64,000 nucleotides of DNA from CBDCTM01 sp965222005. Its GTDB lineage: Bacteria; Bacteroidota; Bacteroidia; Chitinophagales; Saprospiraceae. A program made the position numbers and the translations under genes. Shown here piece by piece: positions 42,643 through 51,831 of this stretch (position 1 is the stretch's first letter; each line of letters opens with the position of its first letter). The notes under the pieces are model-generated. The model was not told the DNA's origin. It ran no database searches and worked only from the letters and a program-made list of their open reading frames with translations. The stretch covers positions 682,001-746,000 of the forward strand of contig OZ244935.1 of assembly GCA_965222005.1 (NCBI GenBank). Reading direction: 5' to 3'.

Positions 42643-43515
42643 CTACAAATGCCTTTCGGCATGGTAAGAAGAGCGTACCAGTGGGCCACTTTCCACAAAA
42701 TCGAAGCCCCTGGCAAGGCCTGCTTCTCTGTATTTGGCAAATTGATCGGGATGTACATACTCGCCAACAGCAAGATGCATACGGGTAGGCTGGAGGTATT
42801 GGCCGATGGTAAGCACATCACAATCGTAAGCTTTTAAATCATCCATTATTTCCAGTACCTCAGCCTCCGTTTCACCCAGGCCTACCATAATGCCCGACTT
42901 GGTGCGCTTACCCAGCGCTTTGGTTCGCTGAATCTGCTCCAGGCTACGCTCATATTTTGCCTGCGGCCTGACTTTGCGGTACAGGCTTTTTACAGTTTCC
43001 ATATTGTGGCTTACCACTTCCTGGCCACCGCTGACCATCCGCTCAAGTGCTTCCCAATTGGCACGTACATCCGGGATGAGCGTTTCGATCGTCGTTTCGG
43101 GCGATTGATCCTTTACAGCCACTACCGTTTGGTACCATATCTCGGCACCCCGATCTTTCAGTTCATCCCGATTGACGGAGGTGATCACAGCATGTTTAAC
43201 GCCCATCAGACGGATCGCTTCCGCAACCCGGCGAGGCTCGTCCTCATCATACACCGGGGGGCGGCCCGTTTTCACAGCACAAAAAGAGCAGGAACGAGTA
43301 CAAGTATTGCCAAGAATCATAAAGGTAGCAGTGCCTGCTCCCCAGCATTCTCCCATATTGGGGCAGTTGCCACTTTGGCAGATGGTGTGCAGCTTATATT
43401 CATCCACCAAGCTACGTACCATTTTGTACTCCCGGCCAATAGGTAACTTAACGCGGAGCCAATCCGGCTTTCTTTTGCGGGGGTTTTTATGCTCTGTAAT
43501 GGGTAGTTCAATCAT
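42643..43515 (-). CDS. lipA: Lipoyl synthase
   Basis: 290 residues. A radical-SAM enzyme that inserts two sulfur atoms into protein-bound octanoate to make lipoate. Both iron-sulfur clusters are visible: the auxiliary cluster motif CQSGNCPNMGEC and the radical-SAM motif CTRSCSFC, followed by GRPP. VSHNMETVKSLYRKVRP and KSGIMVGLGET are further family blocks, and the C-terminal SSYHAERHL contains the conserved Ser ligand region RSSYHAE. Complete, with the normal start MIELPITEHK. Confidence 0.96.
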   Translation of the reverse strand: MIELPITEHKNPRKRKPDWLRVKLPIGREYKMVRSLVDEYKLHTICQSGNCPNMGECWGAGTATFMILGNTCTRSCSFCAVKTGRPPVYDEDEPRRVAEAIRLMGVKHAVITSVNRDELKDRGAEIWYQTVVAVKDQSPETTIETLIPDVRANWEALERMVSGGQEVVSHNMETVKSLYRKVRPQAKYERSLEQIQRTKALGKRTKSGIMVGLGETEAEVLEIMDDLKAYDCDVLTIGQYLQPTRMHLAVGEYVHPDQFAKYREAGLARGFDFVESGPLVRSSYHAERHL

Positions 43516-43654
43516 ATCAATTCATTGCTTTAAGGCAACACACATCCTGCCTAAAGGTTGGATAGGCTGCAAAAAGAGAGCTGTAAATGGCTGATAATCA
43601 ATAATTTAGACGATTGTATCGGCGCGCCTTTCATCTCTACTACAAATCAGAAGC

Positions 43655-44449
43655 TTACCAGCGTTTACCCAATTGCAAAGTTATGAAAAGATTGATGAAA
43701 AAAGGGCGGTTTTCGGCATGCTCCAGATCAACGAGGATAGGCATTTCCCGGATAAAAATATCCCCCATCACCCCTGCTTCAATGGCTTTTACAAATTCAT
43801 CGAAAGCGCCCCAGTCAAAATGTACACTGGCTTTGAAGTGCCCGCCAGGCACAAAATCGAGCTCTCCGAGCCCTTTGCTAAAGCCTGAAGCACCGTGAAT
43901 ACGACTAATGTCGAGAAAGGTGATCGCATTTTCTTCCGAATATTTTTCACTGACCGTATAAAAGTCGATAGGATTTCCATCCCTGGTGCGGTAAATCTCC
44001 AGATAATAGGGCTTCAGCATGCCTAAGGAAACACCGGCTTCGTAAGATAAACCGACCGCCAGGCCGCGCCTTTTGGCCTTTTCAGAAAAATAGCGTTTTT
44101 CGCCAATTCCTGCTCTGAGGACGAACAGATTGTTCTGCTTTCCGAAAATAAAAGAGCGGGAGGTGCTACCGCTTCTGAAATTTTCCAGGTTTTGCCGATG
44201 CTCTTTAGGATGCTTCAACTCCCCCAGCTCAAAGTGGTAGTAGCGGGTTTTGTAATACGTCTTGATCTTACCCAAATTGGCCGCAAGAGCAAAGCCATTG
44301 GTGTGAAGCCGCAAATCAATCGCCAACTCTTTGTTGTAAACAATTCCTTCCTGCGAAAAGTCCATTTGCTTAGGTTGGAAGGTATTTTGGGCTTGGCTGG
44401 TACCTATAGCCAGGCAAATAATAGCTATAATGAATAGAGATTGTTTCAT
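43655..44449 (-). CDS. Predicted outer membrane beta-barrel protein
   Basis: 264 residues with a clear signal peptide (MKQSLFIIAIICLAIGTSQA, cut before QNTFQ). The mature part has alternating hydrophobic strands with aromatic ends (YHFELGELKHP, LFVLRAGIGEKRYF, RGLAVGLSYEAGVSLGML) and finishes FINLFITLQLGKRW, close to the usual C-terminal aromatic of barrels. It belongs to a family frequent in Bacteroidota whose function is unknown. Confidence 0.7.
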   Translation of the reverse strand: MKQSLFIIAIICLAIGTSQAQNTFQPKQMDFSQEGIVYNKELAIDLRLHTNGFALAANLGKIKTYYKTRYYHFELGELKHPKEHRQNLENFRSGSTSRSFIFGKQNNLFVLRAGIGEKRYFSEKAKRRGLAVGLSYEAGVSLGMLKPYYLEIYRTRDGNPIDFYTVSEKYSEENAITFLDISRIHGASGFSKGLGELDFVPGGHFKASVHFDWGAFDEFVKAIEAGVMGDIFIREMPILVDLEHAENRPFFINLFITLQLGKRW

Positions 44450-44664
44450 AATTAACCGGTGAAAAGCATAATACCTGCATTTTTCTGCTTACAGGAACAT
44501 TAAATGTAAGAAATTAAACGCACAAATGACAGCCGCGGATGCATATGAATAGAGGAATTTGGGAAACATCCCGTATAATTATTACAAATGATTATTACAA
44601 ATGCCTTCGCTGTGACATGCTGAATTGACCAAAAGAGCCGGAACAGAGCAAGAGAAGGAGGGGC

Positions 44665-45150
44665 TTAGCCAAGCAATTCCACGCCAAGCTGATGGAAAAG
44701 GGCTTCCACATTTTCGCCGGTTTTGGCGCTGGTAATAATATCCCAGGGTTTGTCGATCGTCTCGCTTATTTGCTGAATTTGCTCATCACCCATCAGATCC
44801 TTTTTATTTCCTACCACTTTAATGATGCTCCCTTTTACGATCGACTGCAAGTATTCAATATCACTCACGATATTGGTGTAGGTGGAGGGGCGGCTCAGGT
44901 CGAACACATAAATAATCCCGCTGGCACCTAAAAAGTAGGAAGTCGGCACCTTGTCCTGAGCTACTTCACCGGCAATATCCCATAGCAAGATGGAAAGGTC
45001 CTTACCATCCACACTGATTACTTTCTTATTTACAGTCACACCAATAGTGGTGAGGTATTTTTCACTAAAGCGATTGAACATAAACTGGTTGAAAAGGGAG
45101 GTTTTTCCAACACCAAAACTGCCTGTAAGAAGTACTTTTTTGCTGGTCAT
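44665..45150 (-). CDS. Ras/Rab-like small GTPase
   Basis: 161 residues, only the G domain. G1 GSFGVGKT (10-17), switch I Thr in TTIGVT, G3 WDIAGE (57-62), G4 NKKD (114-117) and G5 SAK (140-142) are all present. The residue matching Ras Gln61 is Glu62, which may slow hydrolysis or make it depend on a partner. No lipidation motif is visible at the end. It is the third gene of a run with a roadblock-like protein and a coiled-coil protein, recalling MglA/MglB-type polarity switches; the pathway here is not known. Confidence 0.88.
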   Translation of the reverse strand: MTSKKVLLTGSFGVGKTSLFNQFMFNRFSEKYLTTIGVTVNKKVISVDGKDLSILLWDIAGEVAQDKVPTSYFLGASGIIYVFDLSRPSTYTNIVSDIEYLQSIVKGSIIKVVGNKKDLMGDEQIQQISETIDKPWDIITSAKTGENVEALFHQLGVELLG

Positions 45151-45209
45151 TTGAGTAAAGAGATTGTGTGATCAACTTTTAGGTGTAATGCAATCCTTTC
45201 TTTATTAAA

Positions 45210-46049
45210 TTAATTAACAACTGCTGCGGCTTTCGGAAAGAACCGCTCTTTTAGTTTGGCGGAAATATAATCAAAATTCGATTCTTCGAGTTCCTGGTGG
45301 TCGGATAACTGAGCTAAAGCAAAATCCAACAGCTCTTCGGAAAGGGCCGTCCGTTCGCTGAGCGAGAGGGAGCCACTCAATACAATGGCAAAATAGTAGG
45401 TATGAAAATTTTGGAGAAGTATTTTGTAATTATCGTACTCGATCATTTCCAGATCTTCTGTTTTTTGCTTAAAAGCATCTTCTACAAAGGACTTGATAGC
45501 GGTAAACATGCCGGCGATCACATCCTGATCGATGGTAGCTTGTTTGGATGCTTTACCCATCAGTAATCCGGAATGTTTTTGGATCAAAAATATCTCTTCG
45601 ATCACTGGGTGGTCAATATCGCTGAGGATAATATCGCTGGCCTCCACTCCGAATAGCTTTGACTTTATCCGGCCCCACATTCCCTGCCGCGAAAACACTG
45701 TGCGTACACGCGCATCGATATTGTCTTTGAGCATTTGAAATTGATGCGTAATAAATTTTCGGATCATCTTACCCAGCACTGGATAAATGACATTGAGGAT
45801 GCGTTCCTGCGATCCTTCCAATTTGCTATCCACAATTTTCTCAACGGCAGCCGTGAACTCCTGCGGAAAATTTTGTTTGATAAAATCAATATGCTCTTCA
45901 ATGATGGGAGCCACCCGCTGGGATAGTTTTTGGCGATCTTCCAATACCTCACGCAATTGCTGTAGCTCGGCCCGATCCTTCTTAAGCAGGATGTCGCGCA
46001 GCTTTTGCAATAGCTGTTCTTCATTCATTCGCTCGAATTGGTGACTCAT
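45210..46049 (-). CDS. Helical protein with roadblock/LC7-like domain, partner of the small GTPase
   Basis: 279 residues. The first 130 residues are charged helices (LQQLREVLEDRQKLSQRVAP, FKQNFP-like FIKQNFPQEFTAAV). Residues about 150-250 look like a longin/roadblock fold: IEEIFLIQKHSGLLMGKAS, DVIAGMFTAIKSFVEDAF, YKILLQNFHTYYFAIVLSGS. Roadblock proteins regulate small GTPases, and this gene ends 59 bp before one. A Bacteroidota family of similar build is often labelled as envelope biogenesis-related. Domain assignment is by pattern, moderate certainty. Confidence 0.68.
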   Translation of the reverse strand: MSHQFERMNEEQLLQKLRDILLKKDRAELQQLREVLEDRQKLSQRVAPIIEEHIDFIKQNFPQEFTAAVEKIVDSKLEGSQERILNVIYPVLGKMIRKFITHQFQMLKDNIDARVRTVFSRQGMWGRIKSKLFGVEASDIILSDIDHPVIEEIFLIQKHSGLLMGKASKQATIDQDVIAGMFTAIKSFVEDAFKQKTEDLEMIEYDNYKILLQNFHTYYFAIVLSGSLSLSERTALSEELLDFALAQLSDHQELEESNFDYISAKLKERFFPKAAAVVN

Positions 46050-46105
46050 TAGTGGAAGGGTGAATGATCGTAATTCAAAAGATAATCGTTCAAATCTATT
46101 ACTAC

Positions 46106-46468
46106 CTACTGGGCCATAAGCTGTTCGCTCACCTTGGCTAGCATTTTACCCAGGCGCAACTTATCATCACGACTCACTTTGCTCATCTTATTATCCATCT
46201 TTTCCATGCTGTCTGTCAGCAATTTTTCGAGCTTGTCGAGTCTTGCATCAAACTCAAGCTGGGTATCTGCATTCAATTGATTGATGTTGTCATCCATCCG
46301 ATCCATCCGCTTTTGAATGGCAGAATTCATTTTTTTCAACTCCTCCTGCAATTCTTTAAACCGCGTTTCGTACTTCGACATTTGTTCACCCATCAGGATA
46401 TTGCGGATAGTGCTGATCTCACCCAAGTTCAGCCCTGAAGCGTTATTGGAATTTTCTTTCTTTGACAT
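46106..46468 (-). CDS. Coiled-coil protein, first gene of the small-GTPase operon
   Basis: 120 residues. A short polar N-terminus (MSKKENSNNASGL) precedes a long amphipathic helix with heptad repeats (FKELQEELKKMNSAIQKRMD to LDKLEKLLTDSMEKMDNKMS). No membrane segment or catalytic motif. The conserved-looking IRNILMGEQMSKYE region may be the contact to a partner. It lies 56 bp before the roadblock-like gene, same strand, so it likely supplies a scaffold or effector for the GTPase. Confidence 0.7.
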   Translation of the reverse strand: MSKKENSNNASGLNLGEISTIRNILMGEQMSKYETRFKELQEELKKMNSAIQKRMDRMDDNINQLNADTQLEFDARLDKLEKLLTDSMEKMDNKMSKVSRDDKLRLGKMLAKVSEQLMAQ

Positions 46469-46599
46469 ACGTGTGGACTTTAAAATTATTTATGAAAAGA
46501 TTAGCTATTCGATTGTTGCTTTTTGAAAGAACCCTTATTCAGTTTTTTTCACAAAGCTTTTACAAAGCGCTCCTTCCCCGATATGACATAGGAAAGTAA

Positions 46600-46607
46600 T
46601 ACCTTTG
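46600..46607 (+). promoter_or_regulatory. -7 box (TACCTTTG) of the deacetylase-like gene
   Basis: TACCTTTG matches the Bacteroidota TAnnTTTG box and lies 55 bp before the start codon at 46663. The -33 box is not clear. Confidence 0.4.
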
Positions 46608-46662
46608 TAAAGTTATCCAAAAATATAAATTTCGCGAACAATTCTATCGTTAACATCTCAGC

Positions 46663-47976
46663 ATGCTAATCAGTATTTTTACTCCTTCTATCAGCCCTCG
46701 TATCAAATACATCACTGATTTCGTGTTTCGGCAAAGATTGGGCATAAAGGTGGAACTGATCGACCAGCCTGCCCAATTTAAACAAAAAACCACCATTAAA
46801 ATATGCTATAGCCGGCAAGCCCTGTTTCAAGATGGCCTATGGATGCCCCTTCATCCTATTATGTTGGAAACGGATATTCGGCCCCAGGCCATCACGTTAT
46901 TTCATATCGATAATATACCAGCTTTTTTCCAAATTCAGAAAAATGCAAAGCCCTATTCCTGTGACATACTGGCTATGATTTTCTATTTGCTCACTCGATA
47001 TGAGGAGTATTTGCCTTATCAGGGCGATGTGCATGGGCGCTTTCCCGCGAGCCAAAGCCTGGCTGGCTGCCATCATTTTCTCCACCGGCCAGTCATCGAT
47101 ATTTGGATACATCAAATGGCCGAAATTCTTCGGCGGATGGATTCCCGCTTTTCAGCCCCCTCACCTATTTACCGATTTTTGCCGACTTTCGACATCGATA
47201 TGGCCTGGTTGTTTCGACACAAAGGGAGTATCCGCAATACAGGCGCTGCCTTGAAAGAATTAGCCAGCGGAAGAGTAAATGATTTGATGAAACGTCTGAG
47301 CGTGTTGGCAGGATTTTCTCCAGATCCGTTTGACCACTTTGATTACCTCGACCAACTGATCAAAAAGCATCAGCTCAATCCCATCTTCTTTTTATTGCTT
47401 GGCAAATTTGGTCGCTTCGACAAAAACGTATCTCCCCGGCAGCCGGCAATGCAGCGCTTGATCAGGCGCTTGGCCAGGCACTATCAACTTGGCCTGCATC
47501 CTTCTTATCAATCAAACGAGCAGTGCAAACTGATAAAAAAGGAAAAGCAGCAGCTTGAGACGATTAGTGGCGCATCGGTGGCGTTGAGCCGACAACATTT
47601 TGTCAGGCTCACCTTTCCGCATACGTACAGGCAGTTGTTGGATGTCGGTATTACAGATGATTACAGCATGGGCTACCCTGAGCAGCCCGGCTTTCGGGCA
47701 GGCACGTCCTCCCCGTTCTATTGGTATGATTTGGCCAAAAACTGCCCCACCCGACTCAGGGTACATCCTTTTCAACTGATGGATGTTACGTTGCAGCAGT
47801 ATTTGCAACTGGCTCCTGAAGAGAGCATCGCATTGGCTAAACAATTGGCAGGAGAGGTGAAAAAATATGGCGGGCAGTTTGTCAGTATTTGGCACAACAG
47901 CAGTCTGAGCGATGAAGGTGAGTGGAAAGGCTGGCGAAGGGTGCATGAGCAACTGATACAATTGGCTGTTGGATGA
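46663..47976 (+). CDS. Polysaccharide deacetylase-like protein
   Basis: 437 residues, soluble. It has the build of the DUF7033-plus-NodB-like proteins of Bacteroidota: an N-terminal part with HGRFPASQSLAGCHHFLHRP, then a NodB-like barrel that starts FLPTFDIDMAWLF (a possible metal Asp), FFLLLGKFGRFDKN, LGLHPSYQSN (conserved His), SRQHFVRLTFPHTYRQL, and GFRAGTSSPFYWYD. Its length is typical. The likely role is in capsule or surface polysaccharide processing; the substrate is unknown. Confidence 0.78.
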   Translation: MLISIFTPSISPRIKYITDFVFRQRLGIKVELIDQPAQFKQKTTIKICYSRQALFQDGLWMPLHPIMLETDIRPQAITLFHIDNIPAFFQIQKNAKPYSCDILAMIFYLLTRYEEYLPYQGDVHGRFPASQSLAGCHHFLHRPVIDIWIHQMAEILRRMDSRFSAPSPIYRFLPTFDIDMAWLFRHKGSIRNTGAALKELASGRVNDLMKRLSVLAGFSPDPFDHFDYLDQLIKKHQLNPIFFLLLGKFGRFDKNVSPRQPAMQRLIRRLARHYQLGLHPSYQSNEQCKLIKKEKQQLETISGASVALSRQHFVRLTFPHTYRQLLDVGITDDYSMGYPEQPGFRAGTSSPFYWYDLAKNCPTRLRVHPFQLMDVTLQQYLQLAPEESIALAKQLAGEVKKYGGQFVSIWHNSSLSDEGEWKGWRRVHEQLIQLAVG

Positions 47977-48034
47977 GCTTATTATATGCAGCTCACCGGA
48001 GCCTGTGGAAGTTTCCTGTTCTGTAGAAAATTGT

Positions 48035-48042
48035 TAGCTTTG
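48035..48042 (+). promoter_or_regulatory. -7 box (TAGCTTTG) of upp
   Basis: TAGCTTTG fits the Bacteroidota TAnnTTTG box and lies 29 bp before the upp start codon. Confidence 0.45.
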
Positions 48043-48071
48043 GTGGAGTCATTAATAGGCATGATTGTATT

Positions 48072-48722
48072 ATGATTTTTATTCTCAACGAACATAACAC
48101 AGCGGCTAACCGCTTTTTGGCCGAATTGCGCGATGTGAAAATCCAGCAGGATCGTATGCGCTTTCGGCTCAACCTTCAGCGGCTGGGCGAGGTGCTGGGC
48201 TACGAGTTGAGCAAAAGCCTGCAATACGAAGAGCAGGAAGTAGAAACTCCGCTAGGTATAGCTAACTGTCAGCTACCCATTCAGCGATTAGTTCTGGCCA
48301 CTATTTTAAGAGCCGGTTTGCCTTTACACCAGGGCTTACTTCGTTGCTTCGACGAGGCCGACAATGCTTTTGTTTCTGCTTATCGCATGCATCATAAAGG
48401 TGGAACTTTTGAAATAAACCTGGAGTATGTATCCTGCCCCAGTTTGGAAGGTAGCGTGCTTGTTATATGTGATTCCATGATTGCCACAGGCGCTTCGATG
48501 GATCTTGCCATCAAAGCTTTGGTAGCAAATGGCCAGCCGGCCGAACTTCACATAGTCACTGCTATTGCCTCTACATATGGTCTCAATTATATCAAAAGGC
48601 TGTATCCTAAAGCGCGCATCTGGATAGGTGCCCAGGATGATGAGCTTACTGCCCGTTCATTTATAGTGCCTGGCCTGGGAGATGCCGGTGATCTTTGCTT
48701 TGGTAGCAAGTTGCAGGATTAA
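48072..48722 (+). CDS. upp: Uracil phosphoribosyltransferase
   Basis: 216 residues. It makes UMP from uracil and PRPP in pyrimidine salvage. The PRPP-binding loop VLVICDSMIATGASM is close to the usual DPMLATG form. LVLATILRAGLPLHQGLL, EINLEYVSCP and the uracil-binding end FIVPGLGDAGDLCFG are intact. Length is normal for the family. The 260-bp gap after it (48723-48982) shows no gene or structure I can support. Confidence 0.92.
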   Translation: MIFILNEHNTAANRFLAELRDVKIQQDRMRFRLNLQRLGEVLGYELSKSLQYEEQEVETPLGIANCQLPIQRLVLATILRAGLPLHQGLLRCFDEADNAFVSAYRMHHKGGTFEINLEYVSCPSLEGSVLVICDSMIATGASMDLAIKALVANGQPAELHIVTAIASTYGLNYIKRLYPKARIWIGAQDDELTARSFIVPGLGDAGDLCFGSKLQD

Positions 48723-48982
48723 AGCACTCTTTATCAGCCGGTCTGATGAAAAAAAATTTGAGCTCTGGCCTGTGATAGCGCGGCTGTCGTCTCAAAAGAG
48801 GATAGCCTTACATTTGACAGACCTGATATACCGCCAGCTTTTGAAATTCTCGGAAAGATGGTTGCTGGAAGAAAATGCCTTAAAATGCGGCAGAGTTTTT
48901 TACATTTGCAGGTACCCACATACCTGAAAGCATTAGCTGTTTCCCTCATAATCATTGCTAAACCCGCTAGTATTGCGTTGAA

Positions 48983-50458
48983 ATGGTAGAAACATTGAGT
49001 CCTGCACTGATACTTGGTGTAATAGTTAGTTATTTTCTATTGCTGATTGCTGTATCCTGGTTTACCGGTAAGGATAGTGGCAACGCCAATTTCTTTTTGG
49101 CGGGACGTAAATCTCCCTGGTTTTTAGTGGCTTTCGGAATGATCGGAGCTTCACTTTCCGGGGTCACATTTATTTCACTGCCGGGCTTGGTGGGAGCCGG
49201 CAAAGCCAATCAGGCATTTTCGTATATGCAGATGGTATTGGGCTACCTGGCTGGCTATGCAGTGATTGCTTTGGTACTTCTGCCGCTATACTACCGCCTG
49301 CAGCTTACCTCCATATATGAGTACATTGAGCAGCGATTCGGATTCTTTTCCTATAAAACGGGAGCAGGGTTTTTTCTGTTTTCTCGCACCATCCAGGCCA
49401 GCTTCAGGCTCTATCTAGTGGCTATTGTGCTGCAAATGTTTGTGATGGAAGCCTTTGGCATTCCGTTTTGGTTGACAGTGCTAATCACTATTTTACTCAT
49501 TTGGGTATATACTTTTCGTGGAGGGATCAATACCATCGTGTGGACAGATACGTTGCAGACTATTTGTATGCTCAGCGCAGTGATATTGACCATATTTGCC
49601 ATTGGCAGCCAAATGGATCGCAATTTTGGCGAGTTGGTTACATTAGTTCGACAAAGCAATTTTAGTCAGGTTTTCTTTTTTGAAGGAGGCTGGGAGGATC
49701 CCAACAACTTTTTTAAGCAATTTATAAGCGGTGCGCTCATTGCCATTGTCATGACGGGTTTGGATCAGGATATGATGCAGAAAAACCTGAGCTGCCGGAG
49801 CCTGCAGGAGTCGCAGAAGAACATGTTTAGCTTTAGTATTATCCTGGTATTTGCCAATCTGCTGTTTTTGATGCTCGGCGCCGTGTTGTACCTCTATGCC
49901 GCACACATCGGCTTGGAAATCCCCGAGCGTACTGACCAGCTTTATCCAACCATTGCGCTACAACATTTAACGCCTGCCATTGGCATCGTATTCATTTTGG
50001 GATTAATTGCCGCAGCCTATTCCAGCGCCGATTCAGCCCTTACCGCCCTGACCACCTCTTTTTGTGTTGACTTTTTGGGTTTCAATGATGAGTCTTCCAC
50101 CAAAGCAGACAAACGAACCCGCTTTGTAGTACATGTGGGTTTTAGCCTGTTGCTTTTTGTCATCATTGTTATTTTCAATGCGCTGAACGATGCCGCTGTG
50201 ATCCACAAAATATTTGAATGGGCAGGATATACCTATGGGCCCATACTGGGCTTATTTAGCTTTGGATTGCTCACCAGCTATAAAATCCGCGACAATTGGG
50301 TGATTCCTGTTTGCCTGGCAGCCCCCGTGCTTTCATACATTTTCAACATCAACAACCTTTTTCTCAATTTCAAATTAGGCTATTTAATCATTTTGCTAAA
50401 TGGGGTACTTACCTTCCTTGGGTTGTGGTTGATTTCCTACCGGCAACAAGAGCTATGA
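48983..50458 (+). CDS. Sodium/solute symporter (SSS family)
   Basis: 491 residues with about 13 membrane helices. Family blocks: FFLAGRKSPWFLVAFGMIGA, LSGVTFISLPGLVGAGKANQ, YYRLQLTSIYEYIEQRFG (the signature region), SRTIQASFRLYLVA, YTFRGGINTIVWTDTLQT, GLDQDMMQKNLSCRS and AAAYSSADSALTALTTSF, which holds Na+-site Ser residues. It imports an organic solute with Na+; the substrate (sugar, amino acid or other) cannot be told from sequence alone. Confidence 0.9.
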   Translation: MVETLSPALILGVIVSYFLLLIAVSWFTGKDSGNANFFLAGRKSPWFLVAFGMIGASLSGVTFISLPGLVGAGKANQAFSYMQMVLGYLAGYAVIALVLLPLYYRLQLTSIYEYIEQRFGFFSYKTGAGFFLFSRTIQASFRLYLVAIVLQMFVMEAFGIPFWLTVLITILLIWVYTFRGGINTIVWTDTLQTICMLSAVILTIFAIGSQMDRNFGELVTLVRQSNFSQVFFFEGGWEDPNNFFKQFISGALIAIVMTGLDQDMMQKNLSCRSLQESQKNMFSFSIILVFANLLFLMLGAVLYLYAAHIGLEIPERTDQLYPTIALQHLTPAIGIVFILGLIAAAYSSADSALTALTTSFCVDFLGFNDESSTKADKRTRFVVHVGFSLLLFVIIVIFNALNDAAVIHKIFEWAGYTYGPILGLFSFGLLTSYKIRDNWVIPVCLAAPVLSYIFNINNLFLNFKLGYLIILLNGVLTFLGLWLISYRQQEL

Positions 50459-50479
50459 GGCAGTTTTTTTAGGTGCTTC

Positions 50480-51782
50480 TTATTTGAATGCCAGATTCAA
50501 GCCCACTCGCAAATTGGTGTTGCGGCTATCAAAGGGTTTAAAAACAGGAATCAGGTTGTCTGTCATCGCAAATATTTGTACAGGCCCCAATTTCAGCACT
50601 CCGCTCAACCCGACATTGTCATAATGTTCTGTTAAATATAGAATATACCAAGCCAGCAGTAAATATTTTTCCCAGATGTATGCTTGAGTTCAAAGCTACT
50701 CCCTTAAATAGATGCTTTCGGTAATGCTCGGTATAAATTACACCCCCCAACCGTAGCATTGGGCTCACCTTAAAGCTGGCTCCCAAATACATCTTGCCAG
50801 GCAGCATAGTGGTGTATGAATGCGAGGTTTTTTGGAAATCAAAAATAGTTTCGAGGGTATCGATCGTAGATTCAAATGTGGCAGAATCATCGCGAACCAG
50901 CTCATTTACATCCAGCCCTTCAAAAGTATAATTACCCTTACTGGTATGATTTTGAGAATTGGTTTTCCATTTGATCCAGCCCAGGTCTATGATACTGGCC
51001 GAAACACTTAACTGCTCGTTGATCTCGAATGCTGCGCCTAAATCCAGTCCAAACCCAGGATTTTTTCCAAGGAGCGAAAAGCCAAATTGCGGCTCAAAAT
51101 CACTAAGGCTCCCATACGGCTTAAGGGCGGCCAAATTGATTTGATAATCGGTATTAAACGTTAGCTGGTAGATCTCTTCATCCGTAGTAACCGTGACAAA
51201 ATTGCTGCCCGTTGACATATCAAATATACCTGATAGCAGTTTGATGCGTCCACCCAGGCGAAGTTTGTAAATATCCATTCCAAAGCCGGCAGCTAGTTCG
51301 CTGTACAAAACACTCTGAAAATCTGGTCCGATCTGTACAGTTTGGCCTACAAACTGTTCATTTCCATTCCATGCCAACTGAGCTAGTGCTTTTGGATAGC
51401 CCAGCTGCGTTCGGAATTTCACTGCATGGCTCAAAGATGCTCTCCATATCTTGCCGCCGAAGGAGAAGTGTATGGTTTCCAGATTGGCGTGGAGCCGTGC
51501 AAAATTGCGGCTCTTCATGTTACCCAGTACATCATCAAGACTAAATATGTTTTTCCCGTTTGCGTCGGTGTAATGTAAATCATTGTAGCTGGATGCCGTA
51601 TGATGTAAATTTAATGCGATCGAAGGAAAGCTGAAAACAAACCGCTCATCCGGCACAAAAGCAGGATTCAATTGGCTGGCTTGCCACAAGCCGTCGAGAA
51701 AGTACAGCCCCATTTCCTGTGCCTTTGTTTTTACACAAAAAAAGGAGAGGAAGCATACCAATAAAATAGATTGCTTTATCAT
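50480..51782 (-). CDS. DUF5723-type outer membrane protein with a C-terminal frameshift
   Basis: A signal peptide (MIKQSILLVCFLSFFCVKTKA) is followed by a beta-barrel. The long frame stops at 50619 after FNRTL. Reading on in the next frame restores the usual family end: DNVGLSGVLKLGPVQIFAM, then DNLIPVFKPFDSRNTNLRVG and a final LNLAFK with a stop at 50480-50482. The break is at about 50619-50622 and fits loss of two bases from an ATAT tract (TTATATGAC to TTATGAC). The shifted end loses about 46 residues, including the last strands. It is the second gene after the lipoprotein 51832-53352 (49-bp gap). Confidence 0.82.
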
Positions 51783-51831
51783 TTAAGTTGGTTTTTATGT
51801 ATATTAAAAGTTCAGCCACCCGCAATAAGCA

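Noticed and set aside
44450..44664. Gap with a direct repeat of ATTATTACAAATG at about 44578-44605
   Set aside because: Only two short AT-rich copies side by side, no structure or gene relation that supports a function.
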